Shown here: positions 22,189 through 30,308 of the stretch, piece after piece
How the letters are laid out: every line of letters starts with the position of its first letter
Numbering within the stretch: position 1 is the stretch's first letter
Program-made: the position numbers and the translations under genes
The notes under the pieces: generated by a model
Told to the model about the DNA's origin: nothing
Databases searched by the model: none
What the model saw: the letters and a program-made list of their open reading frames with translations, nothing else
Virus record (IMG/VR): IMGVR_UViG_3300005613_000113
Span: 1 to 46,924 of that record
Origin: a virus
Reading direction: 5' to 3' (one strand)
Length of the DNA stretch: 46,924 bases

Positions 22189-24997
22189 GAAAATATACAT
22201 TTTTTTATTGTTTTTGTTCGGCAGTATCGATTATGTTTACGCTGATGTAGTTGGTGCAATTTGGGCTGTCGGTGTAGTAATAGTTGATTATATATGGCTG
22301 CATCCTGTTATCTCTGCATTAACTGCTATTTCTATTGGTTATTCATTAATGAATTCAACTAAATTAGATAAATTAGATGCATCAGGTTCAAAATATACAT
22401 CTAGAGAAATATCTAATACTTTTTCTAACGAAGGGATAGTACCTATAATATACGGAGGTCCAATCCTTGTTGGCGGTAATATAATATGGCAGTCAGACCC
22501 CGGAACTACTATTCAACGATTTATTGGTTTTTGTATCGGAGAAGTCCAGTCAGTAACTGATGTAATTGTTGATGAAAAAGATATTTCTACATTATCCGGT
22601 TGTAGTTATACCGCATATACAGGTACAACAACTCAAGAAGTTGATTCAAGAGGTTCTGCTACCGTTAAAGGATTAAGAGATGTTTGTTATATTGCCACAA
22701 CATTGACTGCAGGAGATGATGTAAGCAGTAATCCAACATTAGGCGCTCAAATACGAGGAAGAAAAGTATCGATTTGGGATTCAGGCATACATCAATGGAC
22801 TGATACAAAAGTATTTTCTAAAAATCCAGCCGCAATAATTAGAGATTACTTAGGTTTAAGCACAGTTGTTGGGGGTTGTGGTGTTTCTTCATCATTTATA
22901 GATGATGACAGTTTTGGTGATTTTTACGAACATTGTGAAGAAGGTGTAAGTAATGGAGAAGGAGGAACTGAAGAAAGATATGAATTAACTATTTCCTTAG
23001 ATACCAAACATTCCGCATTAGATAATTTAGCAAAAATGTTAATTACTTGCAACGCACAATTAATTAGAAGCGGTGCAAAATATAAAATAGTTTATGAAAA
23101 ATCTGGGGAAACTTCTGTAATGGCATTTACTGAAGATAATATTAATAATGATACATTTACTTATGGTTATGGTAAATCAGATGAAATACCGAATAAAATA
23201 GGCATTGAATGGGTATCGGCATTAGAAATAAAAAATCCTAAAAGAATTGCATGGGCTGAAGATGAATTAGATCAAGATAATAGAGGCATAAAAGAAAGTA
23301 AAACTGAAATGTATGGAATCACAAGACAATCACAAGCATCTCGTCAGGCAAATAAATTATTGTATGAGGGGAAGTTAAATGATGTTTGGTGTGAATTTGA
23401 ATCTACGATTGAAGCAATGCATTGCGAACAATATGACATTGTTTCAGTTACTCATTCAAGACCGAGTTGGACAGCAGCATTATTTAGAATAGTTAATATA
23501 ACTGAAGCCAGTTTTGGTAAAGCTAAATATACTTGTTACGCATATAACAGCTCGGTGTTAGATGATGGCTTTGGTTCAACATTTGATGATTGGGATTATG
23601 GAAGCCCGCCTAAAGTCTATGAATCTGTTACCGATGTTACTAATATTTCATTATCTGAAACCGGTTGGGTAAATACTGATGGAACTTGGACTGTTGTTCT
23701 TGATGTCAGTTGGACTGAACCGGCAACAAAACGTGAATTATTAAAAAATTATATTATTGAAATAGCAAAATCAGGAGATTCTTATGTCGCTTATGGGACA
23801 GCTCCGGCTTCTTCTACAACATTTAGAATAAGCAGTGGATTAAACAGCGGCCAAACATACAATATAAAGATTAAAACACAGTCAGTAAATGACATTATAT
23901 CTACCGGACGTATTTCCAATCCAATTACATTAGTCGGTAAAACAACTAATCCTTCTAACGTTCCTAACTTCACATATTCTTGGGGGAAAAATATAGAATT
24001 ATCGTGGGGTATTGTTACTGATTCTGACCTTTCTGGGTATGAGATAAGAGATGAAGATGCTAATTTTGGAACTGATGACGCACATTTGATTTATCGCGGG
24101 TTAGCGAATAAGAAAGTTTTGATTCCTTCAAGCAGAGCTCCCGGAACTTATTGGATACGTGCTATTAATTCAAGTGGAAATTATTCTATTACTTCTGGTC
24201 AAATAACACCGGTGAATGCTGCACCTGCAATACCATTATCTTTGACTGCTGATATAGTTTTTAATATAGCGCGATTATATTGGACTGATGATTCCGCTAC
24301 TGATGTTGAGTATTATGAAATTTATTATTCAAGAACTAACGCGTGGGGTGGTGAAGAAAAATTATTTGGAAGAGTTCCCGGCCGTAATTGCACAATTCAA
24401 GGAGAAAGTTCACAAAATGGTATGTCTGATGATGACGGTATATCTAATACAAATTATATTACTGATTTAGATTTAGCCGGGTGGGGTCCTGATTATTGGA
24501 AAGGAAGTTATATTGAAATAATTTCTGGGACAGGGGTTGGTGAAGAATTAAAAATTTCAGCTTATGATACTACATTAGGAAAATTTACTATGGTTGATAG
24601 TTGGTCATCTCCTCCGGATTCTACTTCTAAATTTTTTTTACACCCAACTAGATATTATAAAGTTAGAGGCGTTGATGGTTTCGGTGCAGGAAGTTTTACA
24701 TCAGCAGTAGAAGTAAAATATACGGAATTCACAGAAGGAATGCTTGGAGATCAAATAATAACAGCAAGAAAAGTATATGCCGGAGAAGTGATTACATTAT
24801 CAGCGCAAATAAAAAATGCAATAATTCAAAATGCTCATATTATTGATTTATCTGCTGATAAAATTACTGCCGGTAGTTTAACTGTCGCAGTTAATGTTGG
24901 CGGAACTGGGAAAATAATAATAGATGGAGAAAATGATGTCATAAAGGTATATGATGCTTCAAGCATATTAAGAGTAGAATTAGGTAAATTATCATGA
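22181..24997 (+). CDS. Tail tip / host-specificity protein, J-like, with hydrophobic N-terminus
   Basis: 938 residues, overlapping the peptidase gene by 8 bases. The N-terminus has a signal-peptide-like segment (IYIFLLFLFGSIDYVYA) and a second membrane segment (residues about 24-58). Then GIVPIIYGGPILVGGNIIW and IGFCIGEVQSVTDVIVDEKD fit J/TipJ-type hubs. Residues about 490-800 contain fibronectin type III-like repeats (WTVVLDVSWTEP, FTYSWGKNIELSWGIV, IARLYWTDDSATDVEYYEIY). The C-terminus (IDLSADKITAGSLTVAV) is like J-family ends. It contacts the receptor and plugs the tube. Confidence 0.85.
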   Translation: MLKKIYIFLLFLFGSIDYVYADVVGAIWAVGVVIVDYIWLHPVISALTAISIGYSLMNSTKLDKLDASGSKYTSREISNTFSNEGIVPIIYGGPILVGGNIIWQSDPGTTIQRFIGFCIGEVQSVTDVIVDEKDISTLSGCSYTAYTGTTTQEVDSRGSATVKGLRDVCYIATTLTAGDDVSSNPTLGAQIRGRKVSIWDSGIHQWTDTKVFSKNPAAIIRDYLGLSTVVGGCGVSSSFIDDDSFGDFYEHCEEGVSNGEGGTEERYELTISLDTKHSALDNLAKMLITCNAQLIRSGAKYKIVYEKSGETSVMAFTEDNINNDTFTYGYGKSDEIPNKIGIEWVSALEIKNPKRIAWAEDELDQDNRGIKESKTEMYGITRQSQASRQANKLLYEGKLNDVWCEFESTIEAMHCEQYDIVSVTHSRPSWTAALFRIVNITEASFGKAKYTCYAYNSSVLDDGFGSTFDDWDYGSPPKVYESVTDVTNISLSETGWVNTDGTWTVVLDVSWTEPATKRELLKNYIIEIAKSGDSYVAYGTAPASSTTFRISSGLNSGQTYNIKIKTQSVNDIISTGRISNPITLVGKTTNPSNVPNFTYSWGKNIELSWGIVTDSDLSGYEIRDEDANFGTDDAHLIYRGLANKKVLIPSSRAPGTYWIRAINSSGNYSITSGQITPVNAAPAIPLSLTADIVFNIARLYWTDDSATDVEYYEIYYSRTNAWGGEEKLFGRVPGRNCTIQGESSQNGMSDDDGISNTNYITDLDLAGWGPDYWKGSYIEIISGTGVGEELKISAYDTTLGKFTMVDSWSSPPDSTSKFFLHPTRYYKVRGVDGFGAGSFTSAVEVKYTEFTEGMLGDQIITARKVYAGEVITLSAQIKNAIIQNAHIIDLSADKITAGSLTVAVNVGGTGKIIIDGENDVIKVYDASSILRVELGKLS

Positions 24998-25554
24998 CCA
25001 CTTACGGTTTAAAAGTATATGATTCATTAGGATCTGATTATACTGTTATAACACCAAAAATAGGCAGCATTGTCAGCTCAGGAAGGCTTACGATGCCTAA
25101 TACTTTGAATGGTGATGATACTTACGGCCTTGTAATTGATTTACCTGGAACTGATCCTATCCCAAAATCAGATATTACCGTTTTAATTTCTCCTATTGAA
25201 CATACATATAAAATAACTAATATTCTATATTCATATCAGCATATTGGGTATATGGATTCATCTATTTCTTATTATACACATGCTAAACCAACAGGAATAA
25301 TGACATCTTGGACAGCCGGAGATTTAACGCCTGGAGATTCAGATAATTTTGATAATTTTGCTGGAATATTCCCAGTATGTTTTTGGGATATTAAAGGCGG
25401 TACTTCTTTTACTTCTGTACAATTATTCGCGGCTACTTGCTATTTAGTTTATGATACTAGCGCAGAAGAATATATAAAAGTTTTTTCAATAGGAGATAAT
25501 GGAGTTAATAAAATTGAATATGTGATAGCGATAAAGAATTACGATTATGAGTAA
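24994..25554 (+). CDS. Tail-tip accessory protein, paralogue A
   Basis: 186 residues starting in an ATGA overlap with the J-like gene. Opening TYGLKVYDSLGSDYTVITPK, then IGSIVSSGRLTMPNTLNGDD and YGLVIDLPGT, is shared with the next two genes. The body is beta-rich and ends IEYVIAIKNYDYE. The position after J suggests a minor tail-tip or fibre-attached protein. Confidence 0.6.
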   Translation: MTTYGLKVYDSLGSDYTVITPKIGSIVSSGRLTMPNTLNGDDTYGLVIDLPGTDPIPKSDITVLISPIEHTYKITNILYSYQHIGYMDSSISYYTHAKPTGIMTSWTAGDLTPGDSDNFDNFAGIFPVCFWDIKGGTSFTSVQLFAATCYLVYDTSAEEYIKVFSIGDNGVNKIEYVIAIKNYDYE

Positions 25555-26677
25555 TTATGGATTAAAAATATTTGATACTATTGGAAATAGCAGTTTAATA
25601 GTTCCAAACCTTGCACAAATAATTTCATCAGGTACTACAACAATGCCTAATGTTCTTAACGGAGATGACACTTATGGTGTTGATATAGATTTACCCGGAG
25701 ATTATGATATTGATAATGCTGATTTAGGTATGATTGTCCAGATAAGAGATTTTAATTATCGTGTAGTATTGCGTGAATTTACTTATGCTACAAATAAATA
25801 CTGGTGTATATTTTACGCTGATGATAACTATACATATTATGAAAAAAATATTGATACCGGAGAAATGACTGTTTGGACTCCGGGCGATAGAACTGCTTAT
25901 GATATAACAGAATGGAATCCGTTGATAAAAATTTCATTAACGGCCGGTTGGGATAAATCTGGAAGTACATCAAGATCGATGAGAATATTTGCTGCGGTAC
26001 ATTATGGTTTTTTACAAATCTCAGGAGGTTCGGCATCGACTACAACTCTTTACGGTAGAGATACCACTCAAACTGTTAATGCTCAAACAGGATATATATT
26101 ATCCGAAACTCAAGGATCAACATTACAATCATACTCGATAATAAGCGATATTAGTTATAAATATATTGCGGCTGTGATAACTAACTGTAATATTTATAGA
26201 GTTCACTATCCTAGTGGTGCAACACAAATAGGAAGTCTTGTTGCTTCTCATACAGGTTTTGAAAGGGGCGGAGAAGCCCAAGTAAGCGGAACTTGGGCAT
26301 GTCCTCTTACCAATCTTACACCAGGTGATGCAATCTGTATCGTTATGAATGTTTGGTGTTATTTTAGAGATGCCGGGTGGGGTGCAGGCAATAAAGCATT
26401 TGCTATCATTTACATCACAACAGTATCACAAGATTGGTGTACATTAGAATCTAATACATGGACTATATACAGATACATTACAGCTACTGAATTAACAGAA
26501 GGAGGGAATTATGCCACAGTTACATTATCTTGGGGTAATTCATCAAAAGAAGTTAAAGCAACAGGAGTTAAATATACACCTTTAGCATACTCTGCAAAAA
26601 GTGTTGCGACAATGGGGGATAATGGTGTATCAGAAGTAGATTATATGATTTATATGAAAAAGTATAGGGGCGATTAA
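25547..26677 (+). CDS. Tail-tip accessory protein, paralogue B with about 190-residue insertion
   Basis: 376 residues, overlapping paralogue A by 8 bases. Residues 1-160 match A and C (YGLKIFDTIGNSSLIVPNLA, SSGTTTMPNVLNGDDTYGVD, IDLPG; RIFAAVHYGFLQISGG). Where A and C have a short link, this copy has an extra domain of about 190 residues (TLQSYSIISDISYKYIAAVI, GTWACPLTNLTPGDAICIVM, TVSQDWCTLESNTWTIYRYI), before rejoining the shared end (DNGVSEVDYMIYMKKYRG). The added domain is not recognised; a jelly-roll-like beta domain is possible. Confidence 0.6.
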   Translation: MSNYGLKIFDTIGNSSLIVPNLAQIISSGTTTMPNVLNGDDTYGVDIDLPGDYDIDNADLGMIVQIRDFNYRVVLREFTYATNKYWCIFYADDNYTYYEKNIDTGEMTVWTPGDRTAYDITEWNPLIKISLTAGWDKSGSTSRSMRIFAAVHYGFLQISGGSASTTTLYGRDTTQTVNAQTGYILSETQGSTLQSYSIISDISYKYIAAVITNCNIYRVHYPSGATQIGSLVASHTGFERGGEAQVSGTWACPLTNLTPGDAICIVMNVWCYFRDAGWGAGNKAFAIIYITTVSQDWCTLESNTWTIYRYITATELTEGGNYATVTLSWGNSSKEVKATGVKYTPLAYSAKSVATMGDNGVSEVDYMIYMKKYRGD

Positions 26678-27228
26678 TGGTTTATGGACTTAGAGTAAAA
26701 GATACAATAGGAAATGCAGCAATAATAACTCCAAAAATATCTAATATAATTAGTTCCGGAACTACTGCTATGCCTACTGCGTTGAAAGGTGATACAACTT
26801 ACGGTGTTGATATAGATTTACCCGGAACAGATTCGTATAGAATAGAAGATGTTGGCGTTCAAATAAGAATAAGATATTCTACATATTCTTTTTCTGGTTT
26901 AACAATAGGTGATGATGAAGGCGGATATGGTTTTGAACGATTTGTTTATGTTACCGGAACTACCTATTATACTCGGAATGTTGCCACAGGTGCGATGACC
27001 GCATGGGTGCCAGTACAATACACAGATAGTTTATACAATTCATATCCTATTGCATTTTGGGATACATTAGGAGATTTAACTTTTACATCAATAAGATTGT
27101 TCGCGGCGATGTGTTATCTTTGTTATGACGCTTCCGCTTCAACATATAAGCAAGTATATACAATAGATGATGTCAAATTAATTGATTACGTTATTTATTT
27201 AAAAAACTTACAAAATGTAGAGGTGTAA
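26677..27228 (+). CDS. Tail-tip accessory protein, paralogue C
   Basis: 183 residues, sharing one base with the previous stop (TAATGG). YGLRVKDTIGNAAIITPKIS, SSGTTAMPTALKGDTTYGVD and FTSIRLFAAMCYLCYDASAS align along the whole of paralogue A. Three coupled copies in a row suggest a structure made of different, related subunits at the tail tip. Confidence 0.6.
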   Translation: MVYGLRVKDTIGNAAIITPKISNIISSGTTAMPTALKGDTTYGVDIDLPGTDSYRIEDVGVQIRIRYSTYSFSGLTIGDDEGGYGFERFVYVTGTTYYTRNVATGAMTAWVPVQYTDSLYNSYPIAFWDTLGDLTFTSIRLFAAMCYLCYDASASTYKQVYTIDDVKLIDYVIYLKNLQNVEV

Positions 27229-27230
27229 TA

Positions 27231-27596
27231 ATGCTATTAGGATATGATAAGGAAGGAAATATCAAGTTTATATTTACTGATGAAAAATATTTAGAAATGA
27301 AATACCCTGGAAACACTGCGAAAATAAGCAACTTTTGGAAAAATATAAAACATGGATTAACAGAATTATTTATACCAATAGATGTATTCAGAGATTGGAG
27401 TAATTATAAAAATTACAAAATAGTAAAAGGAATGATAGTCAAAAAAAATAAAGAAGAAATAAAAAATAAAACTCAACATAGTAGTATTAAAAAAATGAAA
27501 AGTGGAGGTGCAATAAATAACATAATAAATAGTATTCCAAAAGAACCGCAAGGAGAGTATCATGGAAAATGGGAAACTTGTTACCCGGAGAAATGA
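27231..27596 (+). CDS. Hypothetical protein, 121 aa
   Basis: Follows GAGGTG with correct spacing. It begins MLLGYDKEGNIKFIFTDEKY and has a basic middle region (VKGMIVKKNKEEIKNKTQHS). The layout, a small N-terminal beta domain and basic tail, gives no clear family. It overlaps the next gene by 35 bases in another frame, which is more than usual in this operon. It could be a tail accessory protein. Confidence 0.5.
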   Translation: MLLGYDKEGNIKFIFTDEKYLEMKYPGNTAKISNFWKNIKHGLTELFIPIDVFRDWSNYKNYKIVKGMIVKKNKEEIKNKTQHSSIKKMKSGGAINNIINSIPKEPQGEYHGKWETCYPEK

Positions 27597-27819
27597 TGTA
27601 GGAAATAAAGTATTAACTGCTGTAATATCTGCAATGGTAGTAGCTATAATGGGAATGACTATATCGATAGCCGGACAGGCTAACGAAAAAGCAAACATTA
27701 ATTGTGTAGCATTAAAAGCTCTTGAAATAGCACAACAATTCACAAAAGAATATACTTATGCGGCTATTAATGAAATAAAATCAGATATAAAAGAAATTAA
27801 GAAAGCTGTAATAAAATAA
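27562..27819 (+). CDS. Small membrane protein, lysis-associated candidate
   Basis: 85 residues after AAGGAGAG. It has one transmembrane helix (residues about 18-38, VLTAVISAMVVAIMGMTISI) and a C-terminal helix (TYAAINEIKSDIKEIKKAVI). This resembles XhlA/holin-helper types in shape. It starts a run of four short membrane or helical genes after the tail module, a common place for holin and spanin genes. Confidence 0.5.
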   Translation: MENGKLVTRRNDVGNKVLTAVISAMVVAIMGMTISIAGQANEKANINCVALKALEIAQQFTKEYTYAAINEIKSDIKEIKKAVIK

Positions 27820-27832
27820 CAATGGAGGTATT

Positions 27833-28012
27833 ATGCCGCATAAACAAATTGAAATATTTGAAAAAATATTTATGAAATTGATGGATAATCCTTCTACCAG
27901 GTGGATCATTAAAAATATGATTGACTCTAGGGATAACATTGATTATGCTGAATTAGATCTTAAGTTAAGAAAACTTGAGTTAGAAATAATAAAAAAAGGA
28001 GGGATACGATGA
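27833..28012 (+). CDS. Small helical protein, 59 aa
   Basis: ATG 27833 follows TGGAGGT. Sequence MPHKQIEIFEKIFMKLMDNP... then amphipathic helices (AELDLKLRKLELEIIKKGGI). No membrane segment. Its stop overlaps the next start as ATGA. It was found by direct reading of the gap between two longer genes. Function unknown; coupled expression with the following membrane protein suggests a shared role. Confidence 0.55.
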   Translation: MPHKQIEIFEKIFMKLMDNPSTRWIIKNMIDSRDNIDYAELDLKLRKLELEIIKKGGIR

Positions 28013-28167
28013 AAAAAACAGTGGCAAAGGTAATTTTACTAATCGGATTATTGGTGTGTACGATAGTGTTGTTTAAAACAATATTTTTAGGAGTTGTCGT
28101 AGGTGCTTTGGCGTCTATAGTCTATTTTTCTTTAACAGGAAGCACACTTAATTGGAAAAAGAAATAA
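28009..28167 (+). CDS. Holin-like small membrane protein, 52 aa
   Basis: It starts in an ATGA overlap and has AAAGGAGGG upstream. Two transmembrane helices are visible: VAKVILLIGLLVCTIVLF and TIFLGVVVGALASIVYFSL, with a short basic end (NWKKK). Size, two helices and a charged tail fit small class II-type holins. No endolysin gene is adjacent, only a secreted hydrolase elsewhere at 44426, so the holin role is a guess from shape and place. Confidence 0.5.
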   Translation: MKKTVAKVILLIGLLVCTIVLFKTIFLGVVVGALASIVYFSLTGSTLNWKKK

Positions 28168-28168
28168 T

Positions 28169-28540
28169 ATGGAAAAACCTTCTAATGGAAAATTTAGCTT
28201 AAAATATTTTATATTTGGTCAAGGGTTTAAAGACTGGTTATCGGCATGGGGGTCTGGGTGGCGTATAATTGTTACATTGGTAATAATTTTTTTAATTGGA
28301 ATAACTATCTACAGAGCATTTTTCAAAAAAGACCAAACTCAATCGCAGCATTTGAATGTATGGCCGTTTAGTTTCTCAACAGTAACATATACTCCTCAAC
28401 AATCACAGAAACAAGAGGTTAAAAAACGTGCTTGGTGGCTGCCTACTATTTTTGTTGAAGGATATGGTTTTACAGAAACTAGCACTAATAATACTCGGAC
28501 AGGAATTGGCAGTAAAATCGGTGGTAGATTTGAATTCTAG
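28169..28540 (+). CDS. Single-pass membrane protein, 123 aa
   Basis: It starts one base after the preceding stop. One transmembrane helix (WRIIVTLVIIFLIGITIYRA, residues about 31-50) is followed by a polar part and a C-terminal beta-like ending (TGIGSKIGGRFEF). Last gene of the rightward module. It could be a spanin-like or virion-release protein, but no spanin signature was seen. Confidence 0.5.
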   Translation: MEKPSNGKFSLKYFIFGQGFKDWLSAWGSGWRIIVTLVIIFLIGITIYRAFFKKDQTQSQHLNVWPFSFSTVTYTPQQSQKQEVKKRAWWLPTIFVEGYGFTETSTNNTRTGIGSKIGGRFEF

Positions 28541-28546
28541 CCAGAA

Positions 28547-28600
28547 TATGCCTAAATCAATCAAAAACGGCATAATTTGCCATTTAAATATTTAGGCATA
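28547..28600. terminator. Inverted repeat at convergent gene junction
   Basis: TATGCCTAAAT at 28547-28557 pairs exactly with ATTTAGGCATA at 28590-28600; a short GGCA/TGCC hairpin lies inside. AT-rich sequence with T-runs follows on the plus strand (TATATTTTCTC). It stands between the rightward late genes and the leftward accessory genes, so bidirectional termination is the simplest role. Confidence 0.6.
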
Positions 28601-28657
28601 TATTTTCTCATATATAACGTTTTCTTTGCACCTAGCTAATCCTCAGCAAAAAAACTA

Positions 28658-28843
28658 CTATTCTTTGTTGATTGTTAACAATGCACAGCATAAAAACCCC
28701 ATAAACGACCCAAGGGAAGAAAATACAATCGCAACCATCATATATCCGGATTTAATAGCCATAGATAATGATATTAAATATATAATTACTAAAAAACACA
28801 TTACAGTAATTCCGCCAGTAATTGTTACATTACGATCCGTCAT
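28658..28843 (-). CDS. Small membrane protein with two helices, 61 aa
   Basis: The start at 28843 is fixed by AAAAGGAGGGG eight bases upstream; a longer frame to 29017 runs through structured RNA and lacks such a site. Helices: VTITGGITVMCFLVIIYLIS and SGYMMVAIVFSSLGSFMGFL. A holin-type fold is possible. Its leader carries the cloverleaf-like structure at 28866-28934. Confidence 0.55.
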   Translation of the reverse strand: MTDRNVTITGGITVMCFLVIIYLISLSMAIKSGYMMVAIVFSSLGSFMGFLCCALLTINKE

Positions 28844-28865
28844 AATTCCCCTCCTTTTAATAAAT

Positions 28866-28934
28866 GCGGCCGGTGTATTCTCATACACAACTTGTTGTAT
28901 GCACCAAGTCAGGTTTATACTTAACCACGACCGC
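28866..28934 (-). ncRNA. Cloverleaf-like RNA in leader of membrane protein gene
   Basis: On the minus strand a 7-bp closing stem (GCGGUCG with CGGCCGC, one G-U) encloses three hairpins: GGUU/AACC with a 7-base loop, GACUUG/CAAGUU with a 10-base loop, and GUGUAU/AUACAC with a GAGA tetraloop. Two of the pairs are G-U only on this strand (A-C on the other), so the RNA is leftward. It is not a canonical tRNA: no T-loop and the middle loop is ten bases. A regulatory leader or tRNA-like element is possible. Confidence 0.55.
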
Positions 28935-28947
28935 GATATATAATTAT

Positions 28948-29027
28948 CCCAAATCAGCCTCTTCACGATTACTCGCTGTACGGCGCTATTGGCTACCGGT
29001 AGTCTTTTCCCGTTCATCTGATTTGGG
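28948..29027 (-). repeat. Perfect 10-bp inverted repeat enclosing 60 bases
   Basis: CCCAAATCAG (28948-28957) pairs with CTGATTTGGG (29018-29027). Inside are a self-complementary CTACCGGTAG and a CGC/GCG hairpin. On the minus strand it lies just upstream of the cloverleaf, partly inside a 31-codon ORF. It may be an extension of the same structured RNA. Confidence 0.5.
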
Positions 29028-29081
29028 TAGAATCACTAATTCTTTTTTAAGTTTTTGTTTTTTAGATATTTTTCTTTTCAT
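28986..29081 (-). CDS. Possible 31-residue basic peptide
   Basis: It starts in an ATGA overlap with the upstream 18-codon ORF. Sequence MKRKISKKQKLKKELVILPK, then SDEREKTTGSQ. It is strongly basic at the N-terminus. The ribosome site is weak (GGTGGG). Coding status is uncertain because its 3' half also forms an RNA stem. Confidence 0.35.
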   Translation of the reverse strand: MKRKISKKQKLKKELVILPKSDEREKTTGSQ

Positions 29082-29134
29082 CTAAACACCCACCAGGTTA
29101 ATAATGCTGCTAATATTAGTGCTATCCAAAACAT
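29078..29134 (-). CDS. Possible 18-residue membrane peptide
   Basis: It starts three bases after the stop of the gene at 29138 with AAGGAATAA upstream. Sequence MFWIALILAALLTWWVFR is a single hydrophobic helix with an Arg end. Coupled start and stop with both neighbours support expression, but its size makes the call weak. Confidence 0.35.
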   Translation of the reverse strand: MFWIALILAALLTWWVFR

Positions 29135-29137
29135 TGG

Positions 29138-29500
29138 TTATTCCTTATCCTTAGGATGACAAACTGAATCACATCCGTGCCAATCTAAGATTTTCTTTAT
29201 GTATGGACAACAATTAAACCAAAATGCCATTGTCATCTCTGCTAATAGAAAATCAGGAGTATCACAATCGTTTTCTATACTGTGTTTGTTGATTAGCTCT
29301 TCCAAGTCTTTTCTAATCTCTTCATAACTCGGATTTCCCTCTCTTTGTTTTTTAGCAAATAAATCTCCATAGTCTATTATTTCATCAACGCTTAATCCCT
29401 CGAGCCAATCTGGAAAATCATCTACCATACATTCATCAGTTCCTACATATTGGTCTGCATGTTTCTCCATTAAAAATTGTTCAAAACATACTTTCTTCAT
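29138..29500 (-). CDS. Hypothetical acidic protein, 120 aa
   Basis: Starts after AAGGAGG. Acidic and Cys-containing: KKVCFEQFLMEKHADQYVGT, DDFPDWLEGLSVDEIIDYGD, FWFNCCPYIKKILDWHGCDS. Probably a small helical cytoplasmic protein. It is part of the accessory leftward operon between 30999 and 28658. No family recognised. Confidence 0.5.
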   Translation of the reverse strand: MKKVCFEQFLMEKHADQYVGTDECMVDDFPDWLEGLSVDEIIDYGDLFAKKQREGNPSYEEIRKDLEELINKHSIENDCDTPDFLLAEMTMAFWFNCCPYIKKILDWHGCDSVCHPKDKE

Positions 29501-29510
29501 TTACTCCTCC

Positions 29511-30140
29511 TTATTCATTAACATATCTTTTTAATGCTTCCTGGATAGTACTTTCCGAGTATTTCTTACCGTTTACTTCTATCATAGCTTCAGGTTTTGC
29601 CACATCTATTCCTGTTATCCTTTTAAACATATCTGCATTAAACTCTGGTAATGATTTTACATATTCTATCGCTTTCGCAGGCATATCTTTCCACGCTTCG
29701 TATGGCTTATCCCATGTTTTAAGAGTTGGACAAATATCAGAAGCATTTACTTTAGACCAATCATTACCGCATTTTACATACAATTCAAAAGCATTATTGA
29801 ATTTAGGATACCAACCATTTAATTCTTTATGTAATGTACACCAGACTTCATTAAATCTTTCCTCTGAAACTTCCACGCCAAAAATAGACCAACTTTTCTT
29901 TTTATCTGCTAAAAATATTGCTTTATCCACACCATAAGAGTTGAATATTCCATAAGACCCATTAACTCCATAAGACCAATTAACTCCATAAGACCAATCA
30001 ACTCCATCAGACCCATTAACTCCATAAGACTTATTAACTCCATCAGACCCATCAACTCCATAAGACTTATTAACTCCATCAGACCCATTAACTCCATAAG
30101 ACCAATTAACTCCATTAGACCCATCAACTCCATTATCCAT
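29511..30140 (-). CDS. Hexapeptide-repeat protein with unknown C-terminal domain
   Basis: 209 residues after AAGGAGG. Residues 3-71 are about twelve hexapeptides of the type G-V-(N/D)-x-S-(Y/D/N), such as GVNWSY, GVNGSD and GVNKSY. This regularity fits a solenoid such as a beta-helix. Residues 75-209 form a globular part (SWSIFGVEVSEERFNEVWCT, TLKTWDKPYEAWKDMPAKAI, MIEVNGKKYSESTIQEALKR). The repeats come from 18-bp DNA units. Function unknown; protein or DNA mimicry or surface binding are options. Confidence 0.6.
   Translation of the reverse strand: MDNGVDGSNGVNWSYGVNGSDGVNKSYGVDGSDGVNKSYGVNGSDGVDWSYGVNWSYGVNGSYGIFNSYGVDKAIFLADKKKSWSIFGVEVSEERFNEVWCTLHKELNGWYPKFNNAFELYVKCGNDWSKVNASDICPTLKTWDKPYEAWKDMPAKAIEYVKSLPEFNADMFKRITGIDVAKPEAMIEVNGKKYSESTIQEALKRYVNE
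29938..30131 (-). repeat. Eighteen-bp tandem repeats
   Basis: About eleven imperfect 18-bp units of the form CCATTAACTCCATAAGAC on the plus strand lie in a row, with small changes in the first and last codon. The unit keeps frame, so copy number can change without breaking the gene. Confidence 0.85.
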
Positions 30141-30165
30141 AATAACCTCCTTTTGTTTTTATAAT

Positions 30166-30306
30166 CTATATATCTTTTTTAATCGCTTTTGCTAAACAAG
30201 TATGGCATAAAGAATACCGGTTATAAATATTTAATTTTTTCCCGCATTCTTTACAATAAATTTGATTTTTCTTTCTTAATTCTTCTACTTGTTTTTGATG
30301 GGCCAT
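30166..30306 (-). CDS. Zinc-ribbon microprotein, 46 aa
   Basis: It starts after AAGGAGATTAATC. Sequence has two CxxC knuckles, YCKECGKKLN and LCHTCLAKAI, 18 residues apart, with a helical basic N-terminus (QKQVEELRKKN). This is a typical small zinc-ribbon that may bind nucleic acid or a partner protein. Found by direct reading of the gap between two longer genes. Confidence 0.65.
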   Translation of the reverse strand: MAHQKQVEELRKKNQIYCKECGKKLNIYNRYSLCHTCLAKAIKKDI

Positions 30307-30308
30307 GA

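Noticed and set aside
28866-28934. Canonical tRNA in the cloverleaf
   Set aside because: It lacks the TTC-purine-A T-loop and its middle loop has ten bases instead of seven.
28658-29017. Long version (119 codons) of the leftward membrane protein
   Set aside because: The extra N-terminal part runs through structured RNA and a strong ribosome site marks the internal start at 28843.
29909-30133. Second reading frame (MELMGL repeats) over the hexapeptide gene
   Set aside because: It is the shadow of the same 18-bp repeats and lacks a ribosome site and a downstream domain.
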